64,000 nt of DNA from an uncultured Prevotella sp. (GTDB lineage: Bacteria; Bacteroidota; Bacteroidia; Bacteroidales; Bacteroidaceae). Shown piece by piece: positions 63,941-64,000 of this stretch (position 1 is its first letter; every line of letters begins with the position of its first letter). The notes under the pieces were generated by a model. That model worked only from the letters and a program-made list of their open reading frames with translations, ran no database searches and had not been told where the DNA came from. The position numbers and the translations under genes were made by a program. Location of the stretch: positions 6,576 through 70,575 of the forward strand of contig USHV01000013.1 in NCBI GenBank assembly GCA_900554695.1. The letters run 5' to 3'.

Positions 63941-64000
63941 TTAAACTGAAGTTTCCCACCCCTTCATATCAGCTATTTGAGTAATAGTTCCCTTCGGTGA
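63941..64000 (-). CDS. C-terminal end of an unidentified gene (truncated at the window edge)
   Basis: On the minus strand the frame entering from the right edge reads 19 residues (SPKGTITQIADMKGWETSV) and ends in TAA at 63941-63943. It converges on uvrA. Too short to identify; it may also be chance. Confidence 0.3.
   Translation of the reverse strand, partial: SPKGTITQIADMKGWETSV

Noticed and set aside
1..64000. tRNA, rRNA, insertion sequences
   Set aside because: I looked for T-loop motifs, conserved rRNA segments, transposase-like proteins and terminal inverted repeats and saw none; a covariance search would be needed to exclude small RNAs.

Overview
This 64 kb window is chromosomal DNA from a member of the Bacteroidota, most likely order Bacteroidales and probably a Prevotella-like genus. 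The evidence is sequence-based. Many genes are preceded by the phylum-specific promoter (-33 TTTG or TTG, about 19-21 nt, -7 TAnnTTTG). Lipoprotein signals, PorT and OprO-type barrels, imelysin, a CHU_C/type-B C-terminal domain, long-form HisG, an acidic tail on bL9 and an anaerobic class III ribonucleotide reductase all fit. No rRNA, tRNA, CRISPR array, insertion sequence or prophage was seen. The window is mostly housekeeping DNA with an envelope/iron/redox cluster at 37.8-49.3 kb.

Layout. 0-10 kb: the 3' part of rho, a uvrA paralogue joined to it, a YycJ-like metallohydrolase, a lipoprotein, and a TPR protein behind an orphan solute-binding lipoprotein. 9.5-13 kb: radA-queC, then pgk. 14-19 kb: a small membrane protein, rpsF-rpsR-rplI, and a converging hisG-hisD-hisC operon. 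18.9-23 kb: an MltF-like transglycosylase and a LemA pair. 23.6-31 kb (minus strand): SPOR lipoprotein, ruvX, def, TPR protein, thrS, then infC-rpmI-rplT under its own promoter. 31-36 kb: a YtxH/holin-like trio, an MBL hydrolase, murB and a DUF4348-like lipoprotein, then pheS.

36.5-49.3 kb is the most distinctive part. Here lie a phospholipase D family synthase, an nrdD-nrdG-(atypical response regulator) operon, and a hemerythrin-LuxR regulator upstream of it. Divergent from that regulator is a run of porin, imelysin lipoprotein, di-heme lipoprotein and a fused CcsBA cytochrome c synthase. The two regulators have near-identical LuxR C-termini. The nrdD leader can form alternative hairpins. 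I read this as an iron/oxygen-responsive module, by inference.

49.9-64 kb: rlmD-type methyltransferase, phosphate-type porin with a membrane pyrophosphatase, a 56-residue membrane protein, an operon of LysM/binding-protein fusion, PorT barrel and POT peptide transporter, a secreted CHU_C protein, canonical uvrA, and the tail of an unidentified gene at the right edge.

Five intergenic regions (about 4.4, 13.6, 36.3, 49.5 and 55.7 kb) carry arrays of degenerate repeats with an exact 22-nt period. In three of them the array sits in a conserved 0.4-0.45 kb element with shared flanks and a hairpin tail, each time between convergent genes. This is the best candidate for an undescribed element. A second strong point is that rpsR and rplI have near-perfect Shine-Dalgarno sequences in a phylum that hardly uses them.
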